DNA of 10,041 nucleotides from Flammeovirgaceae bacterium (lineage in GTDB: Bacteria > Bacteroidota > Bacteroidia > Cytophagales > Cyclobacteriaceae), in assembly GCA_003228395.1 (NCBI GenBank), contig QIDJ01000318.1:1-10041 (forward strand). Direction: 5' to 3'. The notes beneath the pieces were generated by a model. The model saw only the letters and a program-made list of their open reading frames with translations, did not search any database and was not told where the DNA came from. Positions 1 through 7,820 of this stretch are shown in pieces. A program made the translations under genes and the position numbers. How positions within the stretch are numbered: the first letter of the stretch is position 1; each line of letters begins with the position of its first letter.

Positions 1-1
1 T

Positions 2-349
2 CGATTCGGACTCGAAGTGGCCCGTGCCACACCCCGGCAGGCAGACCTTATCGTGATCGCCGGAACAATCGTAAATAAAATGGCTCCCGTATTAAAACGG
101 CTCTATGATCAGATGGCAGAACCCAAATATGTGATTGCCATGGGTGCATGTGCCATTTCCGGTGGCCCTTTCTATTACAATACTTATTCGGTAGTGAAGG
201 GAGCTGACCATATTATTCCTGTGGATGTGTATGTGCCCGGTTGTCCGCCCAGGCCCGAGGCGCTTCTGCACGGTATTATGGAATTGCAGAAAAAAATAAA
301 AGCCGAATCAATTACCCGGCGACGCAAGCCTTTGGAGGATTTTAAATAA
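2..349 (+). CDS. nuoB: NADH-quinone oxidoreductase subunit B, 5'-truncated by window edge
   Basis: NuoB is the connecting-arm subunit that carries 4Fe-4S cluster N2, the last electron carrier before quinone, at the junction of NuoD, NuoI and NuoH. Only the C-terminal part is present. The frame is open from base 2 (reading [16 protein letters not shown]), so the GTG at 17 is an internal codon and not the start. The PRQADL and [13 protein letters not shown] stretches are characteristic of the family. Two of the four N2 ligands are visible: the Cys of GACAISGG (codon 149-151) and the Cys of VPGCPPRPE (codon 242-244). The adjacent Cys-Cys pair expected nearer the N-terminus lies outside the window. 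Compared with E. coli NuoB as I recall it, the loop between the two visible cysteines is two residues longer. nuoC follows after 10 bases. Identification is secure; the missing N-terminus cannot be assessed. Confidence 0.97.
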   Translation, partial: RFGLEVARATPRQADLIVIAGTIVNKMAPVLKRLYDQMAEPKYVIAMGACAISGGPFYYNTYSVVKGADHIIPVDVYVPGCPPRPEALLHGIMELQKKIKAESITRRRKPLEDFK

Positions 350-359
350 ACATTAAGAG

Positions 360-818
360 ATGGACCAGGAGCAGCTAAAAGAAACAGTATTATCCGTAGC
401 GCCGGAAACCGAATTTGAGGAAACCGGAGGCTTTCTGAATGTAACCATTCCCTCCGCCAGACTCCATGATCTTGCCCTGCATCTCCGCGAATCAGAAGAT
501 ACCTTGTTTGATTACCTGTTTTGCCTCACCGGTATGGACTGGCCGGAATATATGATCGTCGTATATCATCTGAAATCGACTACACATGGTCATAGTATAG
601 TCATAAAAGCAAAAATCGAAAATCGTGAAAAGCCTGAAATTGACACAGTATCTGATATCTGGCGAACCGCCGAATTTCATGAAAGAGAAGTATTTGACCT
701 GTTTGGAATTGTTTTCCGGAATCATCCCGATCTGAGAAGGATATTCCTCGAAGACGACTGGATGGGGTACCCCCTCCGGAAAGATTATGTGGACGAAGTA
801 AATATTATTGAACTTTAA
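360..818 (+). CDS. nuoC: NADH-quinone oxidoreductase subunit C (30 kDa subunit family)
   Basis: NuoC is a structural protein of the connecting arm that packs against NuoD and NuoI and carries no redox centre. The 152-residue product ends with the family signature: residues 107-128 hold the HEREVFDLFGI core followed by HPDLRRI, and then GYPLRKDY near 136-143. The N-terminal half has the usual weakly conserved alpha/beta domain. It is somewhat shorter than Thermus Nqo5 (about 207 residues), which fits bacterial forms lacking a C-terminal extension. The ATG at 360 lies 10 bases after nuoB and has only a weak purine stretch upstream. It is a separate gene from nuoD, 6 bases away, whereas E. coli and, as I recall, Bacteroides have a fused NuoCD protein. 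Confidence 0.96.
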   Translation: MDQEQLKETVLSVAPETEFEETGGFLNVTIPSARLHDLALHLRESEDTLFDYLFCLTGMDWPEYMIVVYHLKSTTHGHSIVIKAKIENREKPEIDTVSDIWRTAEFHEREVFDLFGIVFRNHPDLRRIFLEDDWMGYPLRKDYVDEVNIIEL

Positions 819-824
819 GCAGCA

Positions 825-1958
825 ATGGCAGAAACACATATAAATACAATTTCAGGCAAACCTCTCGAATCCCAGGAATATTTAATTAATATGGGGCCTC
901 AGCACCCTTCCACACACGGTGTGTTGCGACTGCTGCTGACCCTCGACGGCGAAATCATCCACAAGGTGGAACCGCACCTTGGATACATACATCGCAGCAT
1001 CGAAAAAATGTGTGAAAAGGACTCCTATACGCAGATTGTACACCTTACTGACCGGATGGACTACCTTTCTTCACACATGAACAACGAGGCGGTAAGCCTG
1101 GCCGTTGAGCAGGGTTTAGAGCTGGAAATGCCGGAGCGTGTAAAAGTAATACGGACGATCATTTCCGAACTCACACGACTTTCATCACATCAGCTTTGGT
1201 GGGGCGTATTTGGGATGGACCTGGGAGCCATTACTACTTTTTTGTACGGATTTCGTGACCGTGAAATGATCATCGATATTTTCGAAGAAACCTGTGGAGC
1301 ACGCCTTACCATGAATTACAATGTACCGGGTGGGCTGATGTTTGACATTCATCCCAATTTCCAGAAGCGCACAAAAGCGTTTGTTGCGCATTTTAAGCAA
1401 AAACTCCCCGAATATGACCAATTGCTTACCGGTAATGTCATTTTTGAATTGAGAACCAAAGGGGTTGGCATACTTTCCAAAGAAGACGCGATTTCATACG
1501 GTGTAACGGGGCCTTCAGGGCGGGCGTCCGGATTCTCAAACGACGTGAGAAAACATAATCCTTACAGTGCATATTCACAGGTTGAATTTAAGGAAGCGCT
1601 CAGCGAAGAAGGCGATTCGTACGCCCGTTATAAAGTACGGATTCAGGAAATGTGGGAGTCGCTATCGATCATTGAACAATTAATAGATAATATTCCGGAA
1701 GGTGATTATAAGGCAAAAACCAAGGCAGTTATCAAACTCCCAAAAGGCGAGTATTACCAAAAGGTTGAAACGGCAAGAGGAGAGTTTGGTGTGTATATTA
1801 TAAGCGAAGGTGGTAAAAGTCCGTACAGGCTGAAATTCAGGTCGCCGGGATTCTCAAACCTTTCAGCGCTAGACCACATGGCAAAAGGAGCAAAAATTGG
1901 TGATCTGGTTGTCATTATGTCAACCCTTGATCTTGTGATACCTGATATTGACAGATAG
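825..1958 (+). CDS. nuoD: NADH-quinone oxidoreductase subunit D (49 kDa subunit)
   Basis: NuoD forms most of the quinone-reduction pocket together with NuoB and NuoH. The 377-residue product has the N-terminal GPQHPSTHG loop with His31. Tyr80 lies in DRMDYLS; these two have the same 49-residue spacing as His38 and Tyr87 of Thermus Nqo4, the residues that bind the quinone head group. Further family stretches are [10 protein letters not shown] (52-61), [11 protein letters not shown] near the middle, and the C-terminal [12 protein letters not shown]. It lacks the N- and C-terminal CxxC pairs that bind NiFe in the related hydrogenase large subunits, which argues against a group 4 energy-converting hydrogenase. 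Length and both termini look complete. The next gene is nuoH, 10 bases on, with nuoEFG missing from its usual place. Confidence 0.97.
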   Translation: MAETHINTISGKPLESQEYLINMGPQHPSTHGVLRLLLTLDGEIIHKVEPHLGYIHRSIEKMCEKDSYTQIVHLTDRMDYLSSHMNNEAVSLAVEQGLELEMPERVKVIRTIISELTRLSSHQLWWGVFGMDLGAITTFLYGFRDREMIIDIFEETCGARLTMNYNVPGGLMFDIHPNFQKRTKAFVAHFKQKLPEYDQLLTGNVIFELRTKGVGILSKEDAISYGVTGPSGRASGFSNDVRKHNPYSAYSQVEFKEALSEEGDSYARYKVRIQEMWESLSIIEQLIDNIPEGDYKAKTKAVIKLPKGEYYQKVETARGEFGVYIISEGGKSPYRLKFRSPGFSNLSALDHMAKGAKIGDLVVIMSTLDLVIPDIDR

Positions 1959-1968
1959 CAATAAGAAT

Positions 1969-3045
1969 ATGTATGACTTCAAAAGTTTAACGGATTCGAT
2001 TCATACAAGCCTGAGCGCGGGTTTATCCCCTATAATGGTTACCATAATTGAATTTGTAATCATTGCTTTTGCTTTTATGATTTTATTTACCCTGTTGGGA
2101 TTGATACTGGTGTATGCCGAAAGAAAAATTTGTGCATTTTTTCAGTTGAGACTGGGCCCGATGCGGGTGGGTAAATGGGGTATGGCCCAGACGGCTGCCG
2201 ACGCCGTAAAACTGATTTTTAAAGAACCTCTTGTAACAAAAAATGCGGATAAGTTCCTTTTCAACCTTGCTCCGTTTATCATTATCCTTTCTACTTTTTT
2301 GGCTCTGGGAGCTATGCCTTTTGCCAAGGGATTGCACGCCCTAGATTTTGACATTGGAGTTCTATACCTGACTGCTGTTTCTTCTATTGGGGTAATCGGA
2401 ATTCTCATTGCCGGATGGTCGAGCGACAACAAATATTCACTGATCGGTGCAATGCGCAGTGGCGCACAGGTGGTGAGTTATGAACTTTCGGTAGGTTTGT
2501 CGTTGCTCACGGTGGTTGTCCTGGCCGGCAGCCTGCAGTTTTCAGAGATCATTGCAAGCCAGGAAGCAGGCTGGTGGATTTTCCGCGGGCATATTCCTGC
2601 CCTTATAGCTTTTGTTATTTTTATGATAGCAGGTACCGCTGAAACCACGCGGGGGCCGTTTGACCTTCCTGAAGCCGAGTCAGAGCTTACAGCCGGTTTC
2701 CATACCGAGTATTCAGGCCTGAAGTTTGCCTTTTTCTTCCTCGCAGAATTTGTAAATATGTTTATCATCGCCGGCATCGGGGCCACGGTTTTCCTGGGCG
2801 GCTGGATGCCATTTCATATCGGAAACTGGGAAGGATTCAACCGGGTAATGGATTTTATTCCACCGTTATTCTGGTTTTTCGGAAAAGTCACTTTCCTCAT
2901 ATTCCTGATGATGTGGTTTAAATGGACATTCCCGCGTTTACGTATCGACCAGTTGCTCCGGCTGGAATGGAAATATCTGTTGCCTATTAATCTTGTAAAT
3001 ATTCTGGTCATGGCATTTATTGTATTAAAGGGTTGGCAGTTTTAA
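1969..3045 (+). CDS. nuoH: NADH-quinone oxidoreductase subunit H (membrane)
   Basis: NuoH is the membrane subunit that anchors the connecting arm, completes the quinone tunnel and links quinone reduction to the pumping modules. From the ATG at 1969 the protein has 358 residues and about eight hydrophobic segments. Family signature 1 is at 51-68 (ERK, then LRLGPMRVG). The second, at 225-248, contains [19 protein letters not shown] and a Tyr-Ser pair. [11 protein letters not shown] (162-172) includes the conserved Glu172. The acidic residues in the 225-248 loop belong to the charged chain leading from the quinone site. An in-frame TTG at 1948 would overlap nuoD by 11 bases and add seven residues; I prefer the ATG because the added residues (MTDSNKN) look unlike coding sequence and no Shine-Dalgarno supports the TTG. 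E. coli NuoH is slightly shorter, at 325 residues. Confidence 0.97.
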   Translation: MYDFKSLTDSIHTSLSAGLSPIMVTIIEFVIIAFAFMILFTLLGLILVYAERKICAFFQLRLGPMRVGKWGMAQTAADAVKLIFKEPLVTKNADKFLFNLAPFIIILSTFLALGAMPFAKGLHALDFDIGVLYLTAVSSIGVIGILIAGWSSDNKYSLIGAMRSGAQVVSYELSVGLSLLTVVVLAGSLQFSEIIASQEAGWWIFRGHIPALIAFVIFMIAGTAETTRGPFDLPEAESELTAGFHTEYSGLKFAFFFLAEFVNMFIIAGIGATVFLGGWMPFHIGNWEGFNRVMDFIPPLFWFFGKVTFLIFLMMWFKWTFPRLRIDQLLRLEWKYLLPINLVNILVMAFIVLKGWQF

Positions 3046-3048
3046 CGT

Positions 3049-3528
3049 ATGAAAGCCATAATAAAATATATTAGCAGCATATTCAAGGCTCTGAAATCAC
3101 TATTCAGGGGCATGGCTGTAACCGGGCATTATATTTCTCATCCCAAAGAAATTATCACACAGCAATATCCTGAAAACAGAGAAACGCTAAAAATGTTTGA
3201 TATGTTTCGGGGAGAAGTTGTACTAACCCACAATGAGCGCAATGAACATAGATGCACCGGATGTTCGGCCTGCGAAGTGGCCTGTCCGAACGGTTCTATC
3301 GAGATTATAAGCAAGCGAATTGAAATGCCTGACGGCAAGAAGAAAAAGGTAATCGACAAATTTGTATATCATTTATCGATGTGTACCTTCTGTAACCTGT
3401 GTATTTTGTCCTGTCCGACAGATGCCATCAAAATGTCACAGGATTTTGAACATGCCGTTTTTGACAGGTCGCAACTAACCAAAGTGCTGAATAAAACCGG
3501 ATCAAAACTCATGGAGGGAGTACGCTGA
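3049..3528 (+). CDS. nuoI: NADH-quinone oxidoreductase subunit I, 2x[4Fe-4S] ferredoxin-type
   Basis: NuoI holds clusters N6a and N6b and passes electrons to N2 in NuoB. The 159-residue product has an N-terminal amphipathic, membrane-facing region (about 1-50). The first cluster motif is CTGCSACEVACP (Cys 69, 72, 75, 79) and the second is CTFCNLCILSCP (Cys 112, 115, 118, 122). All eight ligands and both trailing prolines are present, so both clusters should assemble. In an 11-subunit complex this subunit is the likely entry point for electrons because NuoG, its normal donor, is absent. The loop between the two motifs carries a run of four lysines (97-100), an unusual basic patch. The start is 3 bases after nuoH and the stop overlaps the nuoJ start by one base (TGATG). 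Confidence 0.97.
   Translation: MKAIIKYISSIFKALKSLFRGMAVTGHYISHPKEIITQQYPENRETLKMFDMFRGEVVLTHNERNEHRCTGCSACEVACPNGSIEIISKRIEMPDGKKKKVIDKFVYHLSMCTFCNLCILSCPTDAIKMSQDFEHAVFDRSQLTKVLNKTGSKLMEGVR
3513..3520 (+). promoter_or_regulatory. Possible Shine-Dalgarno for nuoJ inside the nuoI 3' end
   Basis: GGAGGGAG ends 7 bases before the nuoJ ATG at 3528, which is a good spacing for a ribosome binding site. It is unusual in this operon, where most starts are preceded only by A-rich or unremarkable sequence, as is common in Bacteroidota. It also encodes nuoI residues (MEGV), so the match could be chance. The TGATG stop-start overlap suggests translational coupling in any case. Confidence 0.35.
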
Positions 3529-4046
3529 TGTCTGCATTTGCCATTACATTTTACATGGGCTCGGCATTGATGCTGATCTTTGCCATTATGTCTGTTACCT
3601 CCCGAAAGTTATTGCGGGCTGCCATTTATCTGCTGTTTGTACTCATTGGAGTTGCCGTTTTTTATCTTGTGAGCGATTATATGTTTCTGGCGGCCGTACA
3701 GATAGTTGTTTATATGGGCGGTATTGTAGTGTTAATCATTTTTTCAATACTCCTGACAAGCCATCTTGGTGAAAAGCTCCAGGTGGTAAAACCTGTGACA
3801 TTTGTTATAGCGGCACTGGTATCGCTGATTGGAGCAGGTATTGCCTTGTCTGTAATATCTGCTCATACATTTAATCCGGTAGCTGCAGATGGCCCTGAGA
3901 CTACGGTAGCTGTTATAGGTACACAACTGCTTAGTTATGGGAAATATGGGTATGTACTTCCCTTTGAAGTAATAAGTATATTGTTGCTGGCTGCTATGGT
4001 CGCAGCCATTGCAATTGCAAAACGTGAAAAGAAGCCCGAATCATGA
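3528..4046 (+). CDS. nuoJ: NADH-quinone oxidoreductase subunit J (membrane)
   Basis: NuoJ is a small integral membrane subunit near the foot of the connecting arm. Its third transmembrane helix changes conformation during the catalytic cycle in the family. The 172-residue product (E. coli 184) shows five hydrophobic segments, roughly at 3-22, 30-48, 52-78, 88-112 and 142-165. The third segment contains the typical VQIVVYMGGIVVL stretch with Tyr62 and adjacent glycines. The last contains PFEVISILLLAAMV. A short charged tail (KREKKPES) ends the protein. It starts at the A of the nuoI TGA stop and its own stop overlaps nuoK by four bases (ATGA), so nuoI, nuoJ and nuoK are probably translationally coupled. 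Confidence 0.96.
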   Translation: MSAFAITFYMGSALMLIFAIMSVTSRKLLRAAIYLLFVLIGVAVFYLVSDYMFLAAVQIVVYMGGIVVLIIFSILLTSHLGEKLQVVKPVTFVIAALVSLIGAGIALSVISAHTFNPVAADGPETTVAVIGTQLLSYGKYGYVLPFEVISILLLAAMVAAIAIAKREKKPES

Positions 4047-4360
4047 TTGAAGATATCCCTTTGTCGCATATCCTGATAGTAAGTACACTGATCTTTTTCA
4101 TCGGCGTATATGGATTTATGACACGGAAAAATATGATTTCCATGCTCATAAGTGTGGAACTTGTGCTAAATGCAGTGAATATTAATTTCGTTGCCATAAA
4201 CAGGTATTTGTATCCTGAAAGGCTTGAAGGCCACTTTTTTACCCTTTTTGTGATTGGTATTGCAGCGGCTGAGGCGGCGGTGGCTATCGCCATTTTTATT
4301 AATTTATACAGAAACATCCGCTCCATTGATGTGGATGAGGTTACTGAAATGAAGTACTGA
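4043..4360 (+). CDS. nuoK: NADH-quinone oxidoreductase subunit K (membrane)
   Basis: NuoK resembles MrpC-type antiporter subunits and, with NuoH, NuoA and NuoJ, forms the ion pathway nearest the quinone site. The 105-residue product has three transmembrane segments (about 9-26, 31-53 and 64-88). The two family glutamates are present: Glu39 in ISVELVLNAVN and Glu77 in AAAEAAVAIAI, matching E. coli Glu36 and Glu72. Typical stretches are GVYGFMTRKN (21-30) and the FVIGIAAAE turn. The length is normal for the family (about 100 residues). The ATG overlaps the nuoJ stop in the sequence ATGA. nuoL follows 10 bases after the stop. Confidence 0.97.
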   Translation: MIEDIPLSHILIVSTLIFFIGVYGFMTRKNMISMLISVELVLNAVNINFVAINRYLYPERLEGHFFTLFVIGIAAAEAAVAIAIFINLYRNIRSIDVDEVTEMKY

Positions 4361-4370
4361 TTGAAAGGAT

Positions 4371-6284
4371 ATGGAAAATTATCAATATACGATCTGGATA
4401 CTTATTCTTCCTTTTGCCGCATTTCTTTTTACAGGAATTCTCAGCGGTAAGCTAAAACCCTCGCTCACTGCAACCATTTCGATCGGGGCTATTGGTATTG
4501 CAACCGCCTTATCCTATTTAGCTGCAATCCAGTATTTCTTTCTGAATGCATCTGAATCATATACAGCAGTCGAAGCTGCTTCATTTACATGGTATCGTCT
4601 TTCTGATACACTTGTGATTGACATGGGTATCCTGATTGATCCGATATCCGTGATGATGCTGGTAGTGATTTCTACTGTATCCTTTATGGTACATATTTAC
4701 AGTACAGGATATATGAAAGGCGATGATGGTTATGCAAGGTATTTTACGTTTCTGTCGTTGTTTTCTTTTGCTATGCTGGGCCTTGTGCTGGCTACAAACC
4801 TCATTCAGATCTACGTTTTCTGGGAATTGGTCGGGTTGTCCTCGTACTTGCTGATCGGACATTACTATCAAAAACCTTCTGCGGTAGCAGCCGCAAAAAA
4901 AGCGTTTATCGTCACACGATTTGCCGACCTTGGTTTTCTGATCGGCATACTGATGCTTTCCTATTATACAGGCACATTCAGTTTTTCAGATATTACCAAC
5001 CCTGACGGGCCGCTGATAACACAAACAATAGGAGGTACCTTCCTGGGTTTATCCACACTCACCTGGGCTATGATACTGGTATTCATGGGTGGTGCAGGTA
5101 AATCAGCCATGTTTCCATTTCACATCTGGCTGCCGGATGCCATGGAAGGCCCCACACCAATATCTGCCCTTATCCATGCTGCTACAATGGTGGTTGCAGG
5201 TGTTTACCTGGTTGCGAGAATGTTTACGGTTTACAGTCTGGCAGCTCCGGAGGCATTGGAAGTAATTGCTTTTATCGGTGCATTTACTTCCTTATTTGCT
5301 GCGCTGATAGCCATTACACAAACCGATATAAAAAAGATACTCGCCTACTCTACAATATCGCAAATAGGCTACATGATGATGGCGCTCGGGGTTTCAGGTT
5401 ACAGCGGAGAAGCCGGACTTGGATTTACCGCTTCTATGTTTCATCTTTTTACACATGCTTTCTTTAAAGCGTTGTTGTTCCTTGGCGCAGGATCCATCAT
5501 TCATGCCGTACACAGCAATGAAATGAAAGACATGGGAGGCTTACGAAAACATCTGCCTGCTACGCACATTACGTTTCTCATTGCCACGCTGGCCATTTCA
5601 GGTATTCCTCCTTTTTCAGGTTTCTTCAGCAAAGATGAGATTCTTGCAGCCGCCTATGCATCAAACAAGCTATATTTTGCGGTGGAATATTTGGTTGCAG
5701 GCCTGACAGCATTCTATATGTTCCGACTTTATTTCAACGTATTCTGGGGTAAGAAAAGAACATATGAAAATATTCATGAATCTCCGGCGTCGATGACCAT
5801 ACCTTTATGGATTCTTGCATTCGGAGCCGCCTTTGCAGGATTTTTGCCATTCAGCCACCTGGTTACAACTGACGGTATTCCTTTCGATACGCATTTCCAC
5901 TTGACGATCGCCATCGCATCCGTTGCCATTGCGCTGACAGGTATATTTATTGCGGCCGCCCTGTACCGGAAAGAAAGTACCCGTTCGCAGAAAATAGCCG
6001 CTACGCTGGGAGTATTTTATACTGTGACTAAAGAGAAATTCTATGTAGATGAAATATACCTGTTTATTACGAAGAAAATTATCTTCAATTTGATCTCAAA
6101 GTCAATAGCCTGGTTTGACAGGCATATTGTAGATGGATTCATGAACCTGACAGGCAACACAACCGTTGCTGCATCATTCAGGATCAGAAAGTTTCAATCA
6201 GGCAATATCCATCAATATGCACTGGTTTTTCTTACCGGGGTATTGATCGCCACGTTGGTTTATTTGTATTATTATCCGAAATAA
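4371..6284 (+). CDS. nuoL: NADH-quinone oxidoreductase subunit L (distal antiporter-like)
   Basis: NuoL is the outermost Mrp-antiporter-like pumping subunit of the membrane arm. The 637-residue product (E. coli 613) has about 16 hydrophobic segments. Channel residues can be aligned by eye with E. coli: Glu152 in FWELVGLSSYLLIG (E144), Asp186 (D178), Lys244 in GAGKSAMFPFHIWLPDA (K229), His269 in LIHAATM (H254), Lys366 in THAFFKALLFL (K342), and Lys421-Asp422 in GFFSKDEIL (K399/D400). All are conserved, so this channel looks competent. The C-terminal part carries KFYVDEIY (556-563) and ends in a hydrophobic helix (616-635), consistent with the lateral helix plus anchoring helix of the family. 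AAAGGA lies directly before the ATG, one base away, too close to act as a normal Shine-Dalgarno. Confidence 0.97.
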   Translation: MENYQYTIWILILPFAAFLFTGILSGKLKPSLTATISIGAIGIATALSYLAAIQYFFLNASESYTAVEAASFTWYRLSDTLVIDMGILIDPISVMMLVVISTVSFMVHIYSTGYMKGDDGYARYFTFLSLFSFAMLGLVLATNLIQIYVFWELVGLSSYLLIGHYYQKPSAVAAAKKAFIVTRFADLGFLIGILMLSYYTGTFSFSDITNPDGPLITQTIGGTFLGLSTLTWAMILVFMGGAGKSAMFPFHIWLPDAMEGPTPISALIHAATMVVAGVYLVARMFTVYSLAAPEALEVIAFIGAFTSLFAALIAITQTDIKKILAYSTISQIGYMMMALGVSGYSGEAGLGFTASMFHLFTHAFFKALLFLGAGSIIHAVHSNEMKDMGGLRKHLPATHITFLIATLAISGIPPFSGFFSKDEILAAAYASNKLYFAVEYLVAGLTAFYMFRLYFNVFWGKKRTYENIHESPASMTIPLWILAFGAAFAGFLPFSHLVTTDGIPFDTHFHLTIAIASVAIALTGIFIAAALYRKESTRSQKIAATLGVFYTVTKEKFYVDEIYLFITKKIIFNLISKSIAWFDRHIVDGFMNLTGNTTVAASFRIRKFQSGNIHQYALVFLTGVLIATLVYLYYYPK

Positions 6285-6290
6285 ATACTT

Positions 6291-7781
6291 ATGTATAATC
6301 TAAACATACTGCTTCTTGTTCCGATACTCACCCTGGCAGGTATCATGTTTGTGAAAGATGCCAGGAATGCGAGGGTGGTGGCAGCTATTGGGATGTCCGT
6401 GCAACTTGTACTTGTATTTGTTTTACTCTACATGTACCTGGCCGAAAGAAATGCCGGAAATATGGAAGAAGTGCTTTTTTATCAGGATATCACCTGGTAT
6501 GAATCATTGAAAATAAGTTACACCATCGGAGTGGACGGCATCGCAGTAGGTCTGATAGTACTTACGGGAATTGTGATTTTTGCAGGTGTGTTTGCCTCGT
6601 GGCTGATGAAAGACCTGGTAAAAGAATTCTTTTTCTGGTTGATTTTGCTTGCAACAGGTGTCTTTGGGTTTTTTATCTCCCTCGATCTGTTTATCATGTT
6701 CGTATTCTTCGAACTGGCTGTAATACCCATGTACCTTCTGATCGGAATCTGGGGTACCGGACCAAAAGAATATTCAGCAATGAAGCTGACATTAATGCTG
6801 ATGGGGGCATCTGCTATTTTGCTTGTCGGTATTCTGGGAATATACTTCAACTCGGCGCCTGATGGCGGCGCTATGACCTTCAATATTATTGAAATTTCGA
6901 AAGTGAATATTCCTATAGCTGCGCAGCGATTCTTTTTCCCAATGGTATTTATTGGTTTTGGAGTCATCAGCGCCCTTTTCCCTTTTCATACCTGGTCGCC
7001 TGACGGTCATGCGTCAGCCCCAACGGCTGTGTCTATGTTGCACGCCGGTGTATTGATGAAGCTGGGCGGGTATGGTGTGCTTAAAGTGGCTATTTATCTT
7101 CTGCCGGAGGCTGCTGGTGAAATGGCTACCTTCTTCCTGATCTTTGTAGCCATAGGTGTTATATACGGTGCGCTTAGCGCTGTTATGCAACGTGATCTTA
7201 AATATATCAACGCCTATTCTTCGGTAAGCCATGTGGGACTGATATTATTCGGATTGCTCATGCTTACAAAAACAGCTCTTGACGGGGCTGTGCTGCAGAT
7301 GATTTCACACGGATTAATCACTGCACTATTCTTTGCTTTGATTGGGATGATCTATGGCCGGACGCATACACGAATGGTCAACGAAATGCGTGGTCTGATG
7401 AAGGTCATGCCTTTTTTGTCAGTGGCATATGTAATCGCCGGGCTGGCTTCGCTAGGATTGCCCGGGTTGAGTGGTTTTGTGGCTGAACTGGCCATTTTTG
7501 TTGGCGCATTCAGCCATCCGGAACCATTTTACAGGGTTATTACGGTAATCGCTGTTTCATCTATTGTTGTGGCGGCCGTTTATATACTTAGGGTTGTTGC
7601 CAAAATGCTGATGGAAGGAGTCAAAGACGAGTCATATAACGATCTTACTGATGCCAGATGGCACGAAAAGTTATCCGTAATTTCATTACTTCTTTTTATC
7701 GCTGCTATTGGTCTGGCTCCGTTATGGCTTAGCGATATGATCATGTCGAGCCTGGAACCGATAATAATGCGATTGAACTAA
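6291..7781 (+). CDS. nuoM: NADH-quinone oxidoreductase subunit M (antiporter-like), missing the TM7 lysine
   Basis: NuoM is the middle antiporter-like pumping subunit. The 496-residue product (E. coli 509) has about 14 hydrophobic segments. Conserved channel residues by eye are Glu141 in FFELAVIPMYLLIG (E. coli E144), Lys257 in AGVLMKLGGYG (K265) and Glu399 in GFVAEL (E407). HTWSPDGHASAPTAVSMLHAG (233-253) is the family signature region. The oddity is just before it: E. coli has VKMPVVPLHGW, whereas this protein has VISALFPFHTW, so Ile226 (codon 6966-6968, ATC) occupies the place of the essential TM7 lysine K234. The frame is intact through this stretch, so it is a real substitution and not a frameshift. 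The start is 6 bases after nuoL, with an A/T-rich upstream and no Shine-Dalgarno. Confidence 0.96.
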   Translation: MYNLNILLLVPILTLAGIMFVKDARNARVVAAIGMSVQLVLVFVLLYMYLAERNAGNMEEVLFYQDITWYESLKISYTIGVDGIAVGLIVLTGIVIFAGVFASWLMKDLVKEFFFWLILLATGVFGFFISLDLFIMFVFFELAVIPMYLLIGIWGTGPKEYSAMKLTLMLMGASAILLVGILGIYFNSAPDGGAMTFNIIEISKVNIPIAAQRFFFPMVFIGFGVISALFPFHTWSPDGHASAPTAVSMLHAGVLMKLGGYGVLKVAIYLLPEAAGEMATFFLIFVAIGVIYGALSAVMQRDLKYINAYSSVSHVGLILFGLLMLTKTALDGAVLQMISHGLITALFFALIGMIYGRTHTRMVNEMRGLMKVMPFLSVAYVIAGLASLGLPGLSGFVAELAIFVGAFSHPEPFYRVITVIAVSSIVVAAVYILRVVAKMLMEGVKDESYNDLTDARWHEKLSVISLLLFIAAIGLAPLWLSDMIMSSLEPIIMRLN

Positions 7782-7820
7782 TGAGAAAAGATGCGAATTG
7801 GTAATTGAATATAGAGACAA

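Noticed and set aside
17..349. GTG at 17 as the start of a complete short gene
   Set aside because: The frame is open to the left edge and the upstream codons (RFGLEV) match NuoB, so this is an internal codon of a truncated gene.
1948..1968. TTG at 1948 as the nuoH start, overlapping nuoD
   Set aside because: The extra residues MTDSNKN do not resemble family sequence and there is no Shine-Dalgarno before the TTG; the ATG at 1969 is simpler.
825..3528. Group 4 energy-converting hydrogenase in place of complex I
   Set aside because: NuoD lacks the paired CxxC motifs that bind NiFe and has the quinone-site His31 and Tyr80; separate nuoJ, nuoK, nuoL, nuoM and nuoN also fit complex I.
4364..4369. 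AAAGGA as a Shine-Dalgarno for nuoL
   Set aside because: It is one base from the ATG, too close for normal pairing with 16S rRNA.
6599..6862. 87-codon + strand frame inside nuoM
   Set aside because: It is contained entirely in nuoM in another frame and has no recognisable protein features.
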